From NCBI GenBank assembly GCA_013054445.1, contig JAAMPI010000527.1, positions 1-33,216 on the forward strand: a stretch of 33,216 bases of DNA, given 5' to 3'. The notes under the pieces are model-generated. The model saw only the letters and a program-made list of their open reading frames with translations, was not told the origin of the DNA and did not search any database. This DNA comes from Cudoniella acicularis. Its lineage: Eukaryota > Ascomycota > Leotiomycetes > Helotiales > Helotiaceae. Positions 1-11,242 of this stretch are shown in pieces; within the stretch, counting starts at the first letter, position 1; every line of letters starts with the position of its first letter. The translations under genes and the position numbers were made by a program.

Positions 1-190
1 GAGAACTACCAAGATCATTCATTATTCAATGATTACTATATATAACTATATCATACAACATGCCGCGTCTAAGGTCATCAAATCCAGAACCTGCAAGTCT
101 CCTGCGCCAATGATAGATATTGGCAAAAGTCATTGAAACCAGCCATAAATCCTGTGCGGCTGTGCTAAATATCCTAAAAAAATGCCGGAT

Positions 191-2013
191 TTAGATCCCA
201 CCACTGCTAGCATTAATTTCGGCTTTGTCATCCTCCGTCTCTCTCTCCTCACGCTCCTCCCTGCCCTTCTCTCCAGGAATAAGATCTTTCATCGCACCTT
301 TAGGGTTCTCGAGCGCCTGAAAAGCCTTCGCCTTTTTGGTTTTCTTCGTAGGGTCATTTAGTTGTTCCTCATCGCTGCTGCTTATTTCATCATCTGAATT
401 TTGCACTAGGTGTAAATTCTTTCCTTCTTTCTTCTTTCTCTCTCGCTGGCCTTCTTTCATCTTGGCAAGTTTGTCGTCTGTGCATTCTTTCGTAACCACA
501 TGCAGGCCGGGAAAGTTGTGGCTGAGGAATTTTTGGAGAAGAGGGAGAAGATCTCCTTTTGGACGGTAGGTACCACTGTCATTGTCGATTACTAGTTCGT
601 AATTGCGTGGGTCTTTCGGTGGTGGCGCATTAGGAGGCCCACCTGGTATATCGTGGTTGGGGTGTGTCTCTTGGTTCGGAGAATCGACAGATTTCTCTGG
701 ATGCTTCAGGCGACGGACAAAGAACTCCCCTGAGCAGGCAATGTAGATGTTGACATTACTATGCATTGTATGTTTGGAAAGTAGATCAATGCCGAACTCT
801 TTGCCAGTCTCTGTGAAGCGCAGTAACCCGTCAAGAGTTACCACATATGTGAAGATCCGACCACCTTCGTCGTAGTGAACCATTTTCAAGAATTGGAGCG
901 AGGCCTCCTCAGAGCAAGGTGGGACAATACCGTACTCGGTGGAATTGCTGAAATTATATACCCTAGCATGCTGGTGGTGAAGTGCCTTGTTCAATACGCG
1001 ACCTCGGAGGCCTGAAAAATCATCAGCTTCCACCTCAAGTCAGTGTCAGCTAAATTACTTACCAGCTTTTGAGAACATTCCTTTAACGAAGGGTTTGAAT
1101 TCCACAAAACGATGGTATAATTCAGAGGGCACAGGGCCTTGTAGTTGAAATTGATTTGCTTGGAAACTGCAATCGTTAGTTTTGCCCAGCTGTTTGAGAT
1201 CAAATCTGGTTCAACTTGCTCGTATTTCTCGGTCTTCCCGTCTTTGCCACCCTCACTACTTCCTGGAGCTTTTGTGCCAGCTATTCTTCCAATCATAGGC
1301 GAATAGTGCTTTGTCCATGCCGTCTCGGCAATTGTATACATTCGTCCATACGGCGGGTCGGATTTTCCAAGGACCTCAGCGCTGATGTAAAGTGTACCAT
1401 CCATATGAACACTAGTGAGCATAGTAGCACAGCCTCTGATCATATATGCTCTCTTGCTTCCCATACGCTTCTTGATATCGAAAGACTCCCCCCTGATTCC
1501 TTTCCAATTAGGCCCGATTTGGCCTACGGAAATGGTAACATTACCCAATCGATCATCATGATCAGAGGGGTCTTCGTCGTAGATTCTGCATTTCAGCTTG
1601 AAACCACTAGACGGCACTCCCGCAACTGTCCAATGACAATTCCATTCCGGATTAGTGTTCTTGTGTATCGTTGGAGTCCTCGAAACCAGTTCTGGGTCCT
1701 CCTTGTGCCGTTTCTGTAAAGCAGAAGTCACAGTTGCATGTATATAGGGATCTGAAGACCGAGAGTTTAGATCTGACATCGGCAGATTCTCTGCGCGATG
1801 AAAGATAAATCGAACTGTGTAGCCGTCGGGCGCTGGAGGGATTGGGGTGCTGTCGTATCCTCCTGGCGGGTCCTTCTTGTCCTTCAGCTTCTGCTGCTGC
1901 TTATTTACTTTGTCCTTGGCGGCGGCGACCTTCTTGTGATGATGATCAGATTGTTTCTCTGCATCTCCGCCGTTGACACCGTTTGCCGGTTGGGAAGGGA
2001 TCTTTTCCGACAT
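191..2013 (-). CDS. C2-domain protein, fungal family of unknown specific role
   Basis: Three exons (2013-1220, 1166-1063, 1011-191) give 572 residues with matching phases (2, then 1). Residues about 65-190 form a C2 domain. Aspartates in the first loop (NSRSSDPY) and the acidic loop YDEDPSDHDD are the likely calcium or phospholipid ligands. The following KKRMGSKRAYMIRGC and LRGRVLNKALHHQHARVY segments belong to a conserved fungal C2-protein family. The C-terminus is a charged low-complexity tail. The first intron (1219-1167, 53 nt) starts with GCAAGT and ends in GCAG with a CTAAC branch point, so it is a GC-AG intron. The second (1062-1012, 51 nt) is GTAAGT...TTTTTCAG. I chose the ATG at 2013 (MSEKIPSQP). 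The frame stays open to another ATG at 2199, but those 62 residues look like 5' leader. Membrane-associated signalling is inference from the domain alone. Confidence 0.85.
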
Positions 2014-3025
2014 AACGAATCTGTTACTATGATGAGAGGGGTTGGCATCCACATTCTGAGAGAAGCTCACATCCTGAAGAAGTCGTGCTGTTGTTGCAAT
2101 GCCTGTGGCAGTGGATCTCGTTTGTTGAGACCACACTCTGGGATCGCGCACGCTGTAGACAATACTCTTCACTCCCGTTACCTCAATCGCGCGCAGCAAT
2201 GCAGTGATTGAAGCTCAAATAGTGTCGATTCCCTAGTGACGGTTGGGCTCGGCGACGAGTTCACCCGCTGTTCCGTTCGAGATCCGAAAACCAAGCTTTC
2301 TTGCCAAGACAAACTTGGGTTGCTAATTGCCCGAGAGCTGCTTGGCAACACGAGGGAGCTTTATGGTTCTTTGGCAGTGGAAGGTGTGGTGTTGAAGCTT
2401 TCAACTATGAGTGATTCAAGAAGCTTTTTGCAGGTTGGTAGTGACTAGTAGTGAACCCTCCGCCCGGGGCTGGAGGGACAAGTACATGGCGACCAATAAT
2501 CAATAGCTCTTCTTACAGTATAGGAAACTCCCCATGACTAGTTACCAACTTCCAGGTTTTCGTGCGTGTCAACTTGAACAATGAAACCTTAAAGATCGGT
2601 GCGGCACTTGAGATCGCTACAGTATGACCTCATCGACATCGACCCCCTTCACGCCCCCTGTCCGTGCTTCCGAATAGTCAGCCAATAAGACAAGGTCGGA
2701 CTTTTTCTTAGTTCGAAAGGGCTTGAACAAATATTAAACAGACAATCACCGCTTGTCACGAATGCCTTCTAAAGTGCTGTAAGAAGCTAATGCTTCCTAA
2801 TATCCGTGACTCATTAGTATTACTATCATCACTAACCATAGCATGACTGCCTATTTCCAAACCGCGGATATCACCGCCTTCGAGCCCGCCCAGCAAAGGA
2901 GCGCCTCGGTAAGAGCCCGTCCTTGCAACAATGCACCTAAATACTGAAGACAAGATCCAACGCCAGCAATGCTCGAGTCCCATGGTATCTCCAAATAATC
3001 GCATTCAATCATTAACCATCCCTCG
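2014..3025. other. intergenic: promoter/leader of the C2 gene and 3' flank of the ArfGAP gene
   Basis: About 1 kb between two genes on the minus strand. It should hold the C2 gene's promoter and 5' leader near 2014-2600 and the ArfGAP 3' UTR near 2700-3025. The short open frames here have no recognisable domain and look like chance. No repeat or RNA gene was seen. Confidence 0.6.
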
Positions 3026-6000
3026 TTATCCCCGTTCGGGGATTGGTGCCTTTGCAAGTCTTCCACCTGCGCTGACCCTTTTCTGTAATCGAGCCTCGCG
3101 CTCTTTCTGCCTATCTCCTCCGAGGGAAGGCAACGCTCCTAAGGTGTCTGTAGACGCACCTCCTCGACTACTCTTCTGCTCGATATAGAGAGCCGCGCTT
3201 CGGCTTAGTGGGAAAGCAGGCATGGTGCTTGGTATCTCGGCACCATTCTGGACCAGCATTTCGGCAATAGGGAACGCAATTGCTTTTGCAGCCGTGTCAG
3301 GCCTAGCCGGCGATGCAACCGGGGAGGGAGATGCTGGATCCGCAGCAGCTAGGGCTAAAAATACTGAATGGGTTCCCCTCGACTTATCTGCAACATTTGG
3401 GTTCGCCTTCAGGGCTAGAGCATAAATGACTTGCTGTATGTCATTCTTCTTGATTGCCGCCAAAAGTGTATCGTCCGCTGTACCATATCGTGACAAGGTG
3501 GAGGAAATGGGCTCGACATAAGCCCTATCGACATACTTGGCAGTGATAAACCGCAATCTCTCTTCACGGGTAGCCTGTGGCGTTGGTTTCGTAGCAGGAT
3601 CTAATCTTGCTTCCCAGACCATGTTTGAGACCCGATTTCCTACTAGAAGTAGCAACTCGACAATATCTGTTGTAAACGAATTAATATCGAGTGTGAGTGA
3701 GCGCACTTTGCTGATGTGCGTCCCTAGAGAACGATGAATACCGCTACACTCAATGCACAGTATGATGGCAAGGTTGATCGACACCCATTCAGTCTTCATT
3801 CCAGATCCACAGTCAGCACACCAACAATTTCCTTGGTCTGCGTCTCGTAGAAGCTGCAGGAGCTTATCTGGGCTTTCGTCAAAACCATTGCTTCCCTGGC
3901 GGTTATAGGCGGGTCTGGCTCCTACGGTCGTCCTGCGGAACACATTATTCGATGTCGAATTACCATAATTCGTAGGATGATGATTTCCATAGTTCATAGA
4001 CGAGCTCTTGCCTGTCAGGATAGAGCCAATGTCCCTCCGAATTGAGTGAGTTTCTGGTTGTGGCGTTGGGTGAGCTGGTAAATCCCTCAAATCTCGGCCT
4101 TCAACTGCACTTTGAATAGCATTGTTGATCGCTGATATCCAGTTGTTCATATCCTCCTCGGAGGTCGCTTGATAGACTCGTTTGTATTGAGGTGTGATAA
4201 CCTCAAAGCAGAATCTGCGCTCTGCATTACGTGCCTCTCGGACGGAAGCCATGCGAAGGTCAATCGGTTCCATGTGCAAGTCAAGACGCTGTTTCCAGTT
4301 ACTGTACTCGGACAATTTACCAGCGTCCAGGACGATCCAAAATCTGTTTGAAATTAGCGCACGATAAAACACAAATTCCTATCAACACTCACTTGTGCCA
4401 GGCTTGTTTGTTCAAGCCCCGGGGGTCTGCATGACTACCAGGGCGGCTTAGTGCCCATAGCAGACCTTCTTTCCGCTGAGTACCATTCTTCTCGCTGGTT
4501 GAGACTTGGGAATGGTCCTTTTCCTCTAAATCTCGAATACCTCTAAATTTCGAATTTGCGCCAGGACTACCCACAGATCCAATTGTGGAGGTCAGGCTGC
4601 CGGGAGAGCGCGAGAACTCCGTCGCACTGTTGCTATTCATGGTATGTGCTATAGATGTCCCATTAGTAGCTACTGCTCTCAATGTTGACGCAGTACTATC
4701 TGATCGTCCAAGTTCCGAATCAGAGATGTATGAACCTCCATTATTGGTGGGGGTGGGAGGTATAACTCCAACCGATGGTACAGTTTCGGGTTCGACATAG
4801 GTAATTGTGCTTTTCTCGAGGTTTCGACGCTTTTCTTCACGTTCAGTCCGTTGGTATTGGAACTCCTTGTCCGCTTGCTGAACTTCGGCGCTTAAAGCAT
4901 CAAGTTGTGGTAACATTTCCTCGACCTTCTTTGCCGTCGCAAGATAGCTCTTTGTCTGAGCATCAGCGAATTTTGTCAAATGAGACAACACTTCCTGTTC
5001 TTTCCGACCGCCATGGAGATCTTGCATGAACGAGGAGTAGTCAAATCGTTTCAACTCAAAATTCCGGCGCTTTGTCTGGTATTTTGAATCGCTTTCAGCG
5101 CGCTTCTTCGTTTTCAAGGAATCTTGCCGCTGTCCCAGATACCGGGACACGTATGCGTAGTAGTCCTTGCTCTCTTCTTCGAAATCACGCTTCTTAGCCT
5201 CTGCTTGCTTGATATCGATGTTATATAGTTTTGTTATTGGGTCGATAATAACCTTCTGAAGGTTTACCGTGTTCTGTTTCTCGTAATTTAATATCTCTCG
5301 CGCAATCTTGTCGAAATAATGCTCGAGAGCTGGTTGAACGGCATTTGCATTTGATGACGATGCTTCTCGTAAGGCATCCATGAAACCGGCGATGGCATCA
5401 TTACATTCAATCTGTGCCATATGTGCAGCCTCTGCCTTCCTCAGAACTTTTTTCATGCGTTGTCGCATGTTTCCAGTCTTCTGCTCTAACGCTTTCATGG
5501 TGGCTCGGAACAGCGGACCATCTTCGGTAGCACTCATGTCTTCTCCAGGACGTTGGCAAGATACGTCGACCTTAACCAGATCCTTTTGTGGCACCGGACC
5601 TACTCCAGCAGGTGCCTCAACGGCAAGTAGATTTGGAGAGGGTGGGTCATCATAATCCCGCGTATCAGCGCTACTCAGCCTTGATTCCATGGATTGTGAT
5701 GATGGGACACGGAGTTTGGGCGGAGCAACGAGGTTGAATGGAGGTGAGGGGGAATTAGGTTGGCTAAGATATTGGGTATAATCTAAACATATATTAGCAT
5801 GAAAGGAGGCCTTTTTGGCACTAAGAACATACTGGAGACCCAGAAGGAGAAGCTCGCAAGCGTGTTCAGTCGATGTGCTCGTTGGTCATACTCGACGAAC
5901 TTGAACAGGTCAGTAAAATTACTCATTTTGCCATAATTATACTCACGCTGCAGTGATTTCTCCAACCACCACCTCTATCCTCTGTTGGCTTCGGCGGCCT

Positions 6001-6674
6001 CCATTTCCACGACCATTCGAACGAAACAGATTGACTTCCACCTGTCGAGAAATCCCCAACCAATTGAACATTAGCATTTTTGTGTAAATTTGGATCGGCA
6101 TGAAACTCTCGAGTGACCAGGGTCTCGACTTCTTTCGCGGTAGAAGCGGATACATATGTAAGCCCGTTTATAATAGTATCGACAAAGCCATTCGCAGCAT
6201 CTTGGCTGGGATTTCCCTGAGCGGACTGCTGTGTTTGCCGTATTACGAAGGTAAATCTAAAGGTAAGTTCATCGTCGTTGTTGAGCTTCAGTATAAAATT
6301 CGGGGAGGGCGGCGAGCCAGGGGATGGTTCAGGATCCTGGGAGACAAGTTGTAAGCACGAGCTCACGAACATGAGATCTAAAGCATCGTTGTACGAGATG
6401 ATAACGAGAACCAACGTACCTGCACATATTCTACCACGCTGTTATCTCCAAGGTCCCGGGTGGCTGAGATTCTTGTGGCAGGGAAGGCATTTGGAACAAC
6501 GTTCAGGACTGTCCGTCGTCGAGAATTGGTGACGGTCAAAGAAGAAATAGTCACTGTCACAGCGTTAGTACTCGCAGTGGCATCGCAGGAGGTCTGCAGG
6601 CAATACTGACATCGAGTCTGGTCCCTGAGACACAGCGCAGCACCGTCGTCGGGCTTACTACCAACATTTCCCAT
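3026..6674 (-). CDS. BAR-PH-ArfGAP-ankyrin Arf GTPase-activating protein (Csx2/Cnt6/ACAP type)
   Basis: Six exons (6674-6611, 6553-6420, 6336-5947, 5899-5833, 5782-4393, 4343-3026) give 1120 residues with every phase closing. The N-terminus MGNVGSK fits N-myristoylation (Gly2, Ser6, Lys7). A fungal N-terminal region follows, then a charged BAR coiled coil at about 300-540, a PH domain at about 655-760 (RKEGLLW to MNNWISAINNAI), and an ArfGAP zinc finger with Cys857, Cys860, Cys878 and Cys881 and the catalytic arginine finger Arg886 in CIECSGIHR. Degenerate ankyrin-like sequence (TLLAAIKKNDIQQV) lies at the C-terminus. The family stimulates GTP hydrolysis on Arf at curved membranes and acts in vesicle traffic and polarity. 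Introns are 57, 83, 47, 50 and 49 nt. All key residues are present and it looks intact. Orthology to S. pombe Csx2/Cnt6 is inferred from architecture. Confidence 0.93.
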
Positions 6675-8030
6675 CTTGACTTAACTGGAGATTGATTTAC
6701 CCCACCAAGCGCGCGCCAGAGCGGTTGCGGAGGCCGTAGCACGTAGGTTGACGATGCGATCGAACGCTGTGGACTTGATAATCAATGGCATCTAGGTGTA
6801 TGCTGGAAAGATGGTTATCCAAAGAACGAATGCTGGTGAGGGTGATGTTAGAACTTGGGAAGGGAGCTTTGCGTAAGGTTTGAAATGGGATGCCTGTAAG
6901 TTTAGCAGAGGTGTGTAGACTCGCTTCGCCAACGCGAATTAATCGCTGCAGCAGCGCAGGAAGATGAGAAGTCGCTCGAATGGGATTATAGGATGCCGCG
7001 AGCGGGTCGCGGGTGTTATGGACGTTTCATGTAGATGATTGATGGCGCTGGTTTCAAGAGAACAGATCATGGAGAAGCCGGGCGCATCTGATCTGCGACC
7101 CCTGGGGAATATAAATCTGTGAATAATGGATGTTGGACACAGTCACAGGCAGCACACTGGAAACCCATCACTGGTAATGTCTGCTGACGTACGTTTCGCC
7201 ATCAGGTTGGGGCTGTGGTTCTGTTTTCTACAGTGCTTTGGCCCTTACCGGTTCGTTTACAGAGCTATATCGATATACGGCGCAGGCGATTGCGCCGTCA
7301 CTCACCCATGAGGTGTCAGGATGAAGAAGGTATCTCAGGCTTCTCCCGCCCGTAACCGTAGACCGGAGAAGATGTATAAATAGTTTGCTGCCGAACGCCG
7401 CCCTTCTCGGCAATCTGAATTCGTGCATCATGGACGGGTGTGAGGGGGTCAGGGGTAAGGTTACAGCATAGGGTCCGGCCGACAAACTGAAGCTTGAAGC
7501 TTCACTTCGCTGATGAGGTTAGCACTACAACAGGATGAATTTGATCACTGGTTGTTAAATGCCGATTTGGCCTTCTCCCCTTCCCATGATTCCTTAGGAA
7601 CGGGCAGGGAGTCCCTGTTGTTCAAGCCTTCAGCCTCCCACATGACTCGTTCTAGCGATGTCACTCACTGTAATCGATAAGATTCTCCCAAGCCTCGGCT
7701 CGGCCATGTGCATCCGGCTAGACCAGAGAGGACGTTGACATTCTTCAGTGCAAGTGCTTCCTTCGCACACGCTGTCAGCACTCCCGCTCATGATAGTTGA
7801 TAGAACTACAGGATATTGAGATACGTGTAGTGGCATCAACTGGTCTGGCAACTCAATCACTCCGAGCTTGGCGGCAGCGACATCTAGCACTCGAACAATT
7901 TCGAACCTATCACTGATTGGACCCTGTTAGATTTCGCAAGATCAGCTATCTAAAACATTTCCAACGATTGAGTGTCTGGTGATAGTTCTACTTGATTCTC
8001 AAGAAGAACTGAAGCTTAGACGCCCTCGAA
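6675..8030. other. 1.36 kb divergent intergenic region
   Basis: This region separates the ArfGAP gene (-) from the thioesterase-like gene (+), so it should carry both promoters. Small open frames at 7126-7485 and 7630-7890 show no domain, lack credible splice partners and are not called. A short palindrome is listed separately. Confidence 0.55.
7488..7504. repeat. 17-nt perfect palindrome
   Basis: TGAAGCTT, one G, then AAGCTTCA: two 8-nt arms that are exact reverse complements. It could be a dimeric transcription-factor site or chance. Nothing else supports a function. Confidence 0.4.
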
Positions 8031-9056
8031 ATGGGCTCTGTTGGCCAAGGCAGTAGCTTCAAAGATGCAACAACGGTACACGCACTGTCATCTCATACCT
8101 ACGAGGGACATTTCTCTGATGACTGGTGTATAGGTTCAGGTAATGCCGCAAACGAATTCATTTTGAGTAGATAGTAGTTGCTAACAGTTTGACTAGTCCC
8201 TCACGGAGGCTATGTTACGGGTACTTTTCTTCGGGTTGTAGAAATGCACTTCAGCACCACTCTTGCCTCACAAAAGCAGCCTCATACAATTGCTCTCCAT
8301 CTTGACTTCCTCCGCCGCACTCAAACCGGACCAGCTCTTTTTTCAGTGCAAGATACTAAGCTTGGCCGTCAAGCTTCTATCATTCACATCACACTCTCGC
8401 AATCTGGACGTAATGAAGTCGTTGGGTATTTCACTAATTCCAACATGGACACCGAGACTGGTGTATCATTTACAACCTCTTACCGCCTACAACCAGCTCC
8501 AGAACCCGTTGGTCTAAATCTCTTATCCCAAGATAAAGATAAGAATTGGGCTTGTCAAACAAGTATGCCCTTCGCCTCTTTCAGAAAGGCAACATCTAAA
8601 ACACAATTCTTTTTTCCGCGATCGGGACAGAGAACCAAGAGTAGCGCGGATGAGTGGATTAGATTACGCAGTGGGGAAAAGTGGACAAATGCTAGTCTTG
8701 GATATGTTTGTGATATGTGGCCAATGCCCATAGAGGCATTCATACGTGGCGAGAATCCGTATGATGGGAAGAATACCTTGATAGGACCTGATAGGAAAGA
8801 AAAACCTACAATTCGAAGAATGTGGTACCCGACAATGCTGTTGAATGTGGACTTCAAAAAGACTTTACCCGAGGAAGGAGTAGAGTGGCTTTTCGTCAGA
8901 GTGGAGGCCAAGCAGATCAAGAATGGAAGAATGGATCTCGAGGTAATCATTATGGATACGGAGGGTGATATCGTTGCTCTCAGTCATCACGTTGCTCTCG
9001 CTGTTGGGTCTGAAAGGAACCTTGCGGAACGAAGGACCGGTTCCAGCAAGATATAG
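8031..9056 (+). CDS. thioesterase-like (double hot-dog) family protein
   Basis: Two exons (8031-8139 and 8197-9056), joined across a 57-nt intron (GTAATG donor, GCTAAC branch, ACTAG acceptor) in phase 1, give 322 residues. The junction rebuilds VPHGGYVTGTFLRVVE, the conserved N-terminal motif of the fungal acyl-CoA thioesterase-like family. A first hot-dog strand-helix unit (IALHLDFLRRTQTGP) and a second one (WYPTMLLNVDFKKTLP and the strands after it) follow. Such proteins usually hydrolyse acyl-CoA or acyl-thioester bonds in the cytosol or peroxisome. No secretion signal or C-terminal SKL-type peroxisomal signal is visible (it ends SSKI). The substrate cannot be told from sequence. It is not inside a visible biosynthetic cluster. 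Confidence 0.85.
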
Positions 9057-9442
9057 ACTCATGCTACAAAGCCTATTTTTAAAAAAAATTCAAAAAATCG
9101 GAAAGCAGCCTGTACTGATCCTAGGTTGACGAACTTAAAATCCTTCATAAACTCCGCATTTCTGGATACAGAGAATGCCTGGTTTTGGAACCAAAGTTTT
9201 GCGTGGTTTGGCCAAAGATTACGAGTGCAATCACGATACGTGCTGTGAATCACTAGTATACGTCCTCTAATTTGCCAGGAGGTACAAGCCTTCAATAGGT
9301 ACAATAGGATCACCTCCCTATTAACTCCCCCTTCCGTCCTGATCATATCCTATTGGTAGACTTGCGTGGCTCGCCGAAAATCTATCGAATCCGCCAGCAG
9401 AATTACAGTACGTAACTTTAACTAGAAGTATTCACACTCAAG

Positions 9443-10285
9443 ATGCATCCCCAGAAGAAGACTGACTCTCAGGAGCTCAACATAACTTGCCCACAACCAA
9501 ACTTCTTCCCCACGCTCCACACACTTCCACCAGAAATCCGACTCCAAATATATACCCTTGTACGGACTTAGCCCAAAAATGCTCCGCTCTACCTCCACAA
9601 CCCAAACATACCGCCATTCCTCGCCGCCTTCCGCCAAGACACCAAACTCTACCAAGAAGCCCTGGAAATCTTCTACAAAACTCACTGCTTCTACCTCGAT
9701 TCTGGGGATCTGTTTCTATTCATAGGCCACCTAAATTTTGAAGTGCTAACTAGTATCAGATGGCTAGGTATTTTAATGGAGTAAGATCCCCCTTTCCGTT
9801 TCGTTGAAATCGACTTTTAAAGCGACAATGGAGCGACTCACTTATCTTTTATTTTCTTAAAAATTAGGCAGGCAGGAAAACCCCTCTCCATCAACAACCA
9901 CAGCCCCCTCACCATCGAGTTCCAAAATTACCTATCCTCCCCCATCTCTAAACAAAAGCACCTCCAGCTGCCAAACATCAACACCCTCTCTCTTTACCTC
10001 TGGGACGAGCGAAACGAGCTCTTACTCCCAGTGATCCAAAAACCAGTACAGGCTTACAGGAAGTTGCAAAGGCTGAAAATGGAGTTCAGCTGGCTGGATA
10101 GCATTGATGGGTACTATCAGAGTCGGATCATGGATGAAGTGAATGCTTTCCTCGAGTTAAGTGGTGGTAGATGGGGAAAGGGGAAGATGCTTAGAGTTCT
10201 GGCGAATGAGGAGCATCAGATCGTTTGTGAGGGTTGGTTTTGGAAGGATGTTGTTACGACGCGGAATAAGGGAGGGGAAAAATAG
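9443..10285 (+). pseudogene. F-box/2EXR-like gene broken by an in-frame TAG
   Basis: The first exon (9443-9780) encodes FFPTLHTLPPEIRLQIYTLV, the start of the F-box-like 2EXR fold common in filamentous ascomycetes. Codon 43 is TAG (9569-9571). The same frame then stays coding-like through NPNIPPFLAAFRQDTKLYQEALEIFY and on to a phase-2 intron (9781-9867, GTAAGA...AAATTAG). The second exon (9868-10285) ends in a normal TAG. Without the nonsense codon the frame would be 251 codons. An alternative intron from the GT at 9560 does not rescue the frame. These genes are fast-evolving, multi-copy and of unknown function. A sequencing error or stop readthrough is also possible. Confidence 0.68.
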
Positions 10286-11242
10286 GGGAACTGTGAAAGG
10301 CGCCGTGGAGCCCAAAAACGATGAAGTGGAATAAGTATTTCTTCGCTATTGAGATTACATAGGCACAGCGCTCCCTATTTGAAGCAAATCGAAGGATTCA
10401 CCATAATCCAGTGTCGATGTAGTATTTTTTTGAGTCAACATGCGCCTCACCCAACGACTGACTCAAGGAGTCAAGCCCCTCCTTACACTTGACTTTTCGC
10501 AGATAAAGATAACCCATATTTAGCCTGTTGTTTCTTCTCAAATCCGTCTTTGAACCATCGCAAGCCCTCAAAAAGTTCTTTAATTAAAAATAAATCGCCG
10601 TTTGATTTATGGCAGTTTACTATATCGCTTGGAGGTTAATAGGGGCCTCGCTTATAGAAGCGAGAAGTAGCGAATTCAAAATCGAAAAGCTGAAAAACAT
10701 ATACTCGTCGGCACTCTTCACCCATCCATTTGGGCCGAGTAGCTTGCTTTTGGCTAGGCGGCTCGAACAAAGTCCGAAAAAGCCGCCGAGTGCTGTGATT
10801 TGATATGGTTGGGAGGAAGAAGCTTTTGCCCCTTCTTCACATAGTAACAGGCGAACTCGATCAATATCAGGTGACGGCGAAGATCTGACGCTGTACAATG
10901 TATTGACATCACTCCTCTGTTCATCTCGGTATATACCTCTGCGAGCCGTCAAGGATACAGAGCAGCCATATCCTCTTTTCACTTCCCTCCCAAATTGCAA
11001 ACCAAGTATCCCTACATAACGCACACGTAGCTTACACACAGTGCTTAACCACTATACACGCTGAAGAAACCCAGCAAGGGCAAAGAATGCAACGCTGGCT
11101 AAAGAAAAAAATACAAGAAATCTGCTTCGGGAGCAGAATCGCTAAATACAACAGGACTTTATCGCACAAATAATCCTCTACCTGCACTCGATCATATAAA
11201 TACACACTGTTTTTACATTACCACATCAGCGGATTAGGTTTC
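10286..11242. other. convergent intergenic region, no gene seen
   Basis: This 3' flank lies between the plus-strand broken 2EXR-like gene and the minus-strand kinase. The AT-rich part near 10575-10700 contains small inverted repeats. A minus open frame at 10620-11039 has no domain and odd composition and is not called. Confidence 0.5.
10647..10664. repeat. short perfect hairpin
   Basis: Arms CTCGCTT and AAGCGAG enclose a 4-nt loop. Nearby, GGCGGCT and AGCCGCC (about 10758-10790) form a second inverted pair. The spot could be a worn mobile-element end, but no transposase or target-site duplication was seen. Confidence 0.35.

Noticed and set aside
1012..1062. C2 gene intron using tandem donors 4 nt apart
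   Set aside because: I first thought the frame needed the GTAATT donor. Once the upstream GC-AG intron was recognised, the normal GTAAGT donor fits in phase.
7630..7890. 86-codon minus-strand frame as a small Cys-containing protein
   Set aside because: No signal peptide, no splice or promoter support and no family likeness; treated as chance.
9560..9638. Intron that would remove the TAG in the F-box/2EXR-like gene
   Set aside because: GTACGG to CCAAG is 79 nt, shifts the frame to early stops and deletes conserved-looking residues.
10620..11039. 139-codon minus-strand open frame
   Set aside because: No domain, no splice partner and unusual composition; it lies in a convergent 3' flank.
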